Source of the DNA: JBDTVS01 sp040007095
Lineage (GTDB): Bacteria; Acidobacteriota; Vicinamibacteria; Vicinamibacterales; CAVVIG01
DNA: 36,681 nt
Assembly (NCBI GenBank): GCA_040007095.1
Contig: JBDTVS010000124.1
Span: forward strand, 1 to 36,681
Reading direction: 5' to 3'
This document shows, in pieces, positions 31,806 to 36,681 of this stretch; position 1 is the stretch's first letter; the number at the start of each line of letters is the position of its first letter. Position numbers and translations under genes: made by a program. Below the pieces are notes generated by a model. The model was given only the letters and a program-made list of their open reading frames with translations, ran no database searches and was not told the DNA's origin.

Positions 31806-33869
31806 ATGGAGACCTCTCTCTCGCCCGCGACGTTCCGGTTCCGAGACTTCGAGCTCGATGTCGCTGCGTACCAGCTGCGTCGTCTGGGACGCCCGGTCAA
31901 GATTGGGCGTCAGGCGATGGACGTGCTGATCCTGCTGGTGGAGCGACGCCGGCAGCTCGTCTCGCGCACGGACATCGTCGACCGGCTGTGGGGCAAGGAC
32001 GTGTTCGTGGACGTCGAGACCGGAGTGAACACGGCCATCAGCAAGGTGAGGCAAGCCTTACGAGACTCGGCGGACGCGCCCGCATTCGTGGAGACGGTCG
32101 CCGGCAAGGGGTATCGGTTCATCGCTCCGGTAGAAGTGGTCCCCCACGTACGGGATGTCAACTTGGCGAGCACACCCCCGGCGCCCGTGCTTGGTCGCGA
32201 GCAACCTGATGAGGTCGAAACGCCGGTTCTTGTCAATGCCGCCGAGTCAGCGGGCTCGGCGCGATCGACGCCCCTCGCGTCCGTGCCGCCTATCACGCCG
32301 TCATGGCCACGCGCACGAGCGCTGACAATGGCACTCGTCATGGGACTATTGGCGGTCGCCGTGGTGGGCGTCGTCGTCGCGTGGAGGCGGGCCACCAGCG
32401 CCGCTCACGCCACGCGCGTGTCGCTTGCCGTCCTGCCCTTCGAAAACCTCAGCAGCGATCCCGAGCGGGCCTACCTCGCCACGGGTCTCACGGAGGAAAT
32501 CATCGCGCTGCTCGGACAGATCGATCCCGGGCAGCTGAGCGTCAAGGGCCGAACCCTGCACTACAAGGGCACGACAAAGACGGCGGCCGAGATCGGCCGC
32601 GAGCTGTCCGTGGACTATCTGCTGGAGGGCGCGATGCGGTCCGAAGGTGGCCACGTGCGCGTGACCGCGACGCTCACTCGCGTGTCGGACCAAGAGCACG
32701 TGTGGTCGGAGTCCTACGATCGCGAAGTGAAGAGCCTGCTGGCATTGCAACAGGACGTGAGCGCCGCTATGGCACAGCACGTGCATCTCACGCTCGCGCC
32801 GGACCGCGTCAGTGGTCTCGCTCGCCGACAGACCCACAACGGCGAAGCGTACGACGCGTACCTCAAGGCTCGCTACTTCGAGAGCCGCCGGACGGCGGCG
32901 ACCAATGCCCAAGCCGTGGCGCAGTACGAGCGCGCGCTCGCACTCGATCCGGACTACGCTCTCGCGTGGTCCGGCCTGGCGCAGGTGTACGGCAACAGTC
33001 CGATTAACGGCGATGCCCCTCCCCTCGAGACGGGCCCGCGCGCGCGGGACGCCGCTGCGCATGCCATCCGGTCGAATCCGAATCTCGCCGAAGCGCAGAT
33101 GGCTGCTGGGTCCGTCAACTGGATGCTCGACTGGAATTGGGGCGCGGCGGAGAAAGCGCTCCGCTTGGCGATCCGTCTGGACTCCAGCAATGCCAACGGG
33201 TACTTGGCCCTGGGACATGTCCTGTCACAAGCTGGGCGACAGGGTGAAGCCGATGCCGCGATGCGTCGCGCCCGCGAACTGGAGCCGCTGGAGTCCATGG
33301 TGGTCGCCCTCTCGGCACAGGTCGCATTCCAGGGTCGAGACTATCGAGCCGCCGTCGACCACGCGCGGCGGGCGGTCTTGATGGACTCGACGTTCTGGAT
33401 TGGCAGCGTTCAGCTCGCTCAGGCGTACGAACAGATAGGGGAGACAGAGCTCTCGCTGACCGCCGCTACCGATGCGGCGCGGTTCTCGGGCAACAACAGC
33501 AAGGCGACGTCGCTCAGGGGCTATCTTCTCGCGAAGATCGGGCGGACGACTGAGGCCAGAGCCGTGTTGGGGCAGATGGAGGACGCCGCCCGACAACGAT
33601 TCGTGCCGCCGTACGCCATGGCACTTGTGCATGCCGGCCTTGGCGAGCGGGACGCGGTATTCGAGTGGCTCGAGAAGGCGTACGCCGCCCGCGATGTTCA
33701 CCTGATTTTTCTGCCCGTCGACGCGAAATGGGATCCGTACCGAGCCGACCCGCGCTTCGTGGCCCTGCTCGCGCGATGTGGCTTCACTCCGGAGACGAAG
33801 ACGGTAGCCACTGACCGACTCGGATCGGGTTGGCTATTCGCGCCCAGCCAGGACATCGGACGACAGTGA
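31806..33869 (+). CDS. Membrane-bound winged-helix transcription regulator with TPR repeats (CadC/ToxR-like)
   Basis: A 687-aa one-component regulator. An OmpR-type winged helix covers residues 10-107 (FRFRDFELDV at the start, SRTDIVDRLWGKDVFVD and VETVAGKGYRFIAPVE at the end). A proline-rich linker leads to one transmembrane helix at about 172-192. The outer part starts with a TolB/FlgO-like domain (SLAVLPFENLSSDPERAYLA, about 205-330), followed by TPR repeats to about residue 660 (QYERALALDPDYALAWSGLA is one). DNA binding is in the cytoplasm and sensing is across the membrane. Such proteins are expanded in Acidobacteriota. Target genes are unknown; the divergent secreted-protein gene is the obvious candidate. 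Confidence 0.88.
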   Translation: METSLSPATFRFRDFELDVAAYQLRRLGRPVKIGRQAMDVLILLVERRRQLVSRTDIVDRLWGKDVFVDVETGVNTAISKVRQALRDSADAPAFVETVAGKGYRFIAPVEVVPHVRDVNLASTPPAPVLGREQPDEVETPVLVNAAESAGSARSTPLASVPPITPSWPRARALTMALVMGLLAVAVVGVVVAWRRATSAAHATRVSLAVLPFENLSSDPERAYLATGLTEEIIALLGQIDPGQLSVKGRTLHYKGTTKTAAEIGRELSVDYLLEGAMRSEGGHVRVTATLTRVSDQEHVWSESYDREVKSLLALQQDVSAAMAQHVHLTLAPDRVSGLARRQTHNGEAYDAYLKARYFESRRTAATNAQAVAQYERALALDPDYALAWSGLAQVYGNSPINGDAPPLETGPRARDAAAHAIRSNPNLAEAQMAAGSVNWMLDWNWGAAEKALRLAIRLDSSNANGYLALGHVLSQAGRQGEADAAMRRARELEPLESMVVALSAQVAFQGRDYRAAVDHARRAVLMDSTFWIGSVQLAQAYEQIGETELSLTAATDAARFSGNNSKATSLRGYLLAKIGRTTEARAVLGQMEDAARQRFVPPYAMALVHAGLGERDAVFEWLEKAYAARDVHLIFLPVDAKWDPYRADPRFVALLARCGFTPETKTVATDRLGSGWLFAPSQDIGRQ

Positions 33870-34110
33870 CGCTGCGGTAGGTGTCCGCCAGCCGCGGACT
33901 GCCGCTGGGCCATACGCTCGCCGGCCCTGACTGACTGTGTGGAACGCTCTGACGTGCTGACCTCGCGATTGTCTTGGCCGGAATGGTCCGCCAACTAATG
34001 AGCTGTCGGCATGTTTAGAACTTCGGCCCAGAAGGAGTCGGTCGCCACATGCCCGTTGCTCATTACTTACGCGCGCCGTGCGGGCTGGCTCGCGCGCCTT
34101 TATTATGTCC

Positions 34111-34388
34111 GCGAGAGCCGTGCCCCTGGCAGTCAAGGAATCGGCGACGCCTTGAACGTTCTGAGCGGCGAGGCTCGGTGCGGCGGCCCCGAGCACGCTA
34201 AGGCTGTCCGTGTGGCTGGCGGACCGGACGACGTCTATCTTGATTTGGGCGATCCGAGTTGGCGCGTCGTTCACGTCACTCCGACTGGCTGGCACATTGT
34301 TACCGATCCGCCTGTGCGTTCGCGCGGCATGTTCGCTTTGCCAGAGCCAGTCCACGGCGGATCGATCGACGAGTTGTCACGGCGGTGA
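34111..34388 (+). pseudogene. Fragment of a plasmid/phage-type primase-helicase or VapE-like ATPase
   Basis: An open + strand frame reads IGDALNVLSGEARCGGPEHA, then VAGGPDDVYLDLGDPSWRVV, TPTGWHIVTDPPVRSRGMFA and LPEPVHGGSIDELSR. This xxL...A...GPEhxxxVRva...iYlDLgd..WraV.vt..GW.vv..PPVrfxR..g...LP.P..GGsideL pattern is what I recall from the segment just upstream of the Walker A motif in primase/ATPase proteins of mobile elements. The fragment breaks off after SIDELSR, before any ATP-binding motif, and has no clear N-terminus. It is therefore a dead piece of a replication or defence module. The assignment is from memory of the pattern. Confidence 0.45.
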
Positions 34389-34568
34389 TGACCAGATTTT
34401 CACCAGTTGGAACCCACTGACGAGCTGGTTGAGGCAAGTCGATGGTCTTGTCGATCGGGCGAGATCTACCGGGGCTTATGAAATCGACGGCGTAGACGGG
34501 TTCGCCGCTAAGTGGTTGGCTTCGAACGGGAGGACTCGTTGAGAGCGCGGGCGAGCGGACGATGTCAA

Positions 34569-35905
34569 TCACGGCAACCTGGCGTATTCCGCCCGTGCTT
34601 GCTTGAGAACCGGAATGTCTGGATCGGCATTCTTCCACACCGTGAAGAGATCGTTGTAGGCGCTTTTCGCGCTCACGGCATCGCCCGCGAGCGCGAGCGC
34701 TCTCGCCAACTGCAGGCGCGCCATGGCGTGCATGGGATCGACCAGCACGATGCTTCGATGATCGACAATCCGCTGAAACTCGGCGGCGGCAGCGGCGGGC
34801 TGCTGCGCCGCGAGGTACGCTTGGCCGCGCACGTAGATGGGGTACAGGCCGCCGAAGCGTCCGATGAAGCCGACGCCTCCAAGGGCGAGATCGTAGCGCG
34901 AGGCGGTCTGCAGCGCTTGAATCGCCGCTGTCGCATCATGCTTGTTCAATGAGAACAGGGCCCGCAGCGTCGGCAGATACATGAATTGAACCGACGTATC
35001 CTCTGGGAACTCGCGCGCGAGATCCTCGGCGAGGGCTCGCGATTGCGGCAGATCACCAGACAGGGCGAGCGCGAATGCGGCGGCATAGTCCACTTCGCGG
35101 CCCCGTCCGAGCGCAAGCGCCCTGGTCGCACTCTGTCTGGCCGCTGTCGCATTCCCGTAGAACGCTTCCCACACGGCAGTGGCCGCTTCGAACAAGCCGG
35201 CCCGTTCCCGTCGACCTGACCGCTGCGCGATCTCGACGGGTGTCGCGGACACTCGTCTCGCATCGTTCAAGCGGCCCGAGCGAGCTAGCGTGAGCGCCTC
35301 CAGATGCGAGATCGTGTCTTCCAACAGCGGGATCTTCCTGGCTGCCGTCGCCATCTGTCTGAGTTCGTCGTCGTTCCCCTTCAGGAATGCCACAAAATAC
35401 TGGACCAGCATGAATTCGACGCCTTCCAGCTTGCGCTCGGTCGCGCGACGGATCGTCACCAAGGCATCATCAAGACGATTCAGGAAGAGCTGATTGAATG
35501 CCCTGTTGGCGTACGCCGGTGTCAAGTCGGGATCCAGCGCGATGGCCTTGTCGGATTCGGCGATCGCCAACTCATGTTGGCCGGTGCTCATCAGGGCCAA
35601 ACCGCCGATCAATCCGTGCGGAACGGCATCGCGCGGGTAGCTCTCGGCCCACGATTCCAACGTCCGTTGCTCCCGCTCGAGATCGCCGGTGAAATCGCGG
35701 TGGTACAGGGTTTCGATGAAGAAGCGCTCGGCGTCGCTGGCCCGATCGCGCAGCTGGTAGGCCTTGAGTGTGCTCTGCCGCCCCAGCGCCGACTCTCCCA
35801 AGCCGCTGTAGCCGAACCCGACTTGCGCGTGGCCCATCGCAAAATCAGGATCGATCGCGATCGCACGCTGGTAGAGCGGCAGGGCCCGTACCTCGTCCAC
35901 TGACG
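34569..35905 (-). pseudogene. TPR-repeat protein lacking its N-terminal domains
   Basis: About 440 residues of TPR sequence on the - strand, from VRALPLYQRAIAIDPDFAMG through ESDKAIALDPDLTPAYANRA to a normal C-terminus at 34569. This TPR array resembles the tail of Acidobacteriota Ser/Thr kinases or winged-helix regulators, which always carry a kinase or DNA-binding domain and a transmembrane helix first. Here the matching sequence stops at about 35900. Upstream codons in frame (to 36002) are unrelated and overlap a coding-like stretch on the opposite strand. It is thus the 3' part of a gene cut by a rearrangement. A short product could still be made from an ATG at 36002, but with no recognisable head. 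Confidence 0.65.
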
Positions 35906-35908
35906 TGA

Positions 35909-36127
35909 TCGCTTCGTGAACTCCTCGAGGAACTGTTTGCCCCGCGCGACGAATGGCGCGTCCTCGTGTCTGAGTGGGACGGAAGACTGGCGAACACGGC
36001 ACCCGGAGAACGCGCTCATCTATTTGAAACGCTTGGCAGGACGGAGGTGATCGAGCGAGCCCGTCGGAAACGGAAGATCAGCGGTCCTCGATCAGCACGC
36101 GCCGGGCAGGCCTGTCCTGGCTTGTGA
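35909..36127 (+). pseudogene. C-terminal remnant of an unidentified + strand gene
   Basis: From 35909 to a TGA at 36125-36127 the + strand is open and protein-like: ELLEELFAPRDEWRVLVSEW, then DGRLANTAPGERAHLFETLG and RTEVIERARRKRKISG. The acidic-helical composition and a conserved-looking basic end (ERARRKRK) point to a true gene tail. A stop codon just upstream (35906) and no ATG show the front is missing. Its left limit coincides with the place where the opposite-strand TPR gene loses its front, so both share one junction. The family was not recognised. Confidence 0.45.
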
Positions 36128-36133
36128 CGTCGA

Positions 36134-36681
36134 TCAGTGACCGGCCACGCGCCCGAATAGAAGGTGGAAAGCAAAGAAGGCCACGAGGAAAGCGACGGCG
36201 AGTATCCAGGACACGTAAACCCAACGTGGTGTCGGCGTCCTTGAATTGCAAGTAGGCGCCATCAGCGCCGGCTCGGCCTCTACAGGCGTGGACACACGCC
36301 GGCCTTGCGCCAACACCGGATGCGACAACTGCCGTCGCTCCGCTTCTCTGCGGTGCCCGTAGGCAGTCATGCCTAGCGGTTTGTAGACGGCCAGCACGGT
36401 GGCGGCAATCAGCAGCACCAAGGCCAGGATTGAGTGCACCATCGGCGAGGGATTCCGCACCAGTCCCAATGCCACGACCGGATCTGCTGCCACGCCCGCC
36501 ATTTCTCGGAACGTCCCCATGTAGATCAGCAGTATGACCGTCGCGAAGGCTGTGATCACGAGCTTGACGGCGACCCAGTAGTGTCGGAAGAGCCCCCACG
36601 TCGAGCCAAGCGACAATGCGATCCCGCTGAGCAGCGACGCATGCGCCAGCGGAACGAGGACGAACCACGCTGCGGGCGCCA
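36134..36681 (-). CDS. Multi-helix membrane protein, unknown function (5' partial)
   Basis: The frame is open to the right edge, so the N-terminus is outside. The visible 181 residues have four hydrophobic segments: WFVLVPLAHASLLSGIALSL, then YWVAVKLVITAFATVILLIY, HSILALVLLIAATVLAVYKP and a final ILAVAFLVAFFAFHLLFG. Between the first two is GSTWGLFRHYWV, a motif seen in small polytopic proteins annotated as DUF2269-like or simply hypothetical in Acidobacteriota and Actinobacteria. A proline/arginine-rich cytoplasmic loop (about 20 residues after TAYGHRREAER) precedes the last helix. It converges with the remnant ending at 36127, leaving 6 bases between stops. The membrane location is clear; the function is not. 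Confidence 0.75.
   Translation of the reverse strand, partial: APAAWFVLVPLAHASLLSGIALSLGSTWGLFRHYWVAVKLVITAFATVILLIYMGTFREMAGVAADPVVALGLVRNPSPMVHSILALVLLIAATVLAVYKPLGMTAYGHRREAERRQLSHPVLAQGRRVSTPVEAEPALMAPTCNSRTPTPRWVYVSWILAVAFLVAFFAFHLLFGRVAGH

Noticed and set aside
1..36681. CRISPR array, tRNA or rRNA genes
   Set aside because: No regularly spaced repeats and no recognisable tRNA or rRNA sequence were seen on either strand.

Overview
The window is high-GC DNA, most likely from an Acidobacteriota-like soil or metagenomic bacterium (inference). That placement rests on the right-hand genes: a winged-helix/TPR regulator with one membrane helix, the TPR tail of a sensor or kinase-type protein, and small secreted proteins. 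These types are common in that phylum. No rRNA, tRNA or CRISPR array was seen. The layout is a defence block, a complete-looking conjugative transfer block, and a scarred chromosomal or element flank.

Defence block (1-10683, all + strand). A type I restriction-modification operon runs hsdM (5' end outside the window), hsdS, an ATPase gene, an HNH-nuclease gene, then hsdR. The two middle genes look like a Septu pair (PtuA/PtuB). They are wired into the operon by 4-bp ATGA overlaps or direct abutment, so five genes form one translationally coupled unit. After hsdR come short remnants of two broken genes (7737-8330). A DUF5677-like gene follows, then a fusion of an EVE (modified-base reader) domain to a restriction-nuclease-like domain, a candidate type IV restriction enzyme.

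Transfer block (11000-26487, all - strand, read right to left). The order is virB2, virB3, virB4, virB9, virB10, two VirB5/TrbJ-like genes, virB6/trbL, a small membrane protein, virB8, a small protein, virB11, a lipoprotein, a hairpin-rich gap (candidate oriT), a possible relaxosome protein, a coupling protein split into membrane and ATPase parts, and a MobF relaxase-helicase. Most genes overlap or nearly abut. A strong ribosome site precedes virB2, and a perfect 10-bp inverted repeat lies about 80 bp upstream of it, a candidate operator. Together these genes would nick the element, recruit it to the T4SS and move it to a recipient.

Scarred flank (26600-36681). An intact IS1634-like element (27777-29720) has 10-bp terminal repeats and a 6-bp target duplication. 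It sits inside an already or subsequently decayed gene whose frame is exactly preserved across the insertion. To the right are a small element-type gene, a secreted protein divergent from a winged-helix/TPR regulator, a fragment of a plasmid or phage-type primase/ATPase, and a TPR gene lacking its N-terminus. That TPR gene abuts, head to head, the tail of another gene. A membrane protein runs off the right edge. The several truncated genes suggest repeated insertion and deletion at an integration hot spot.
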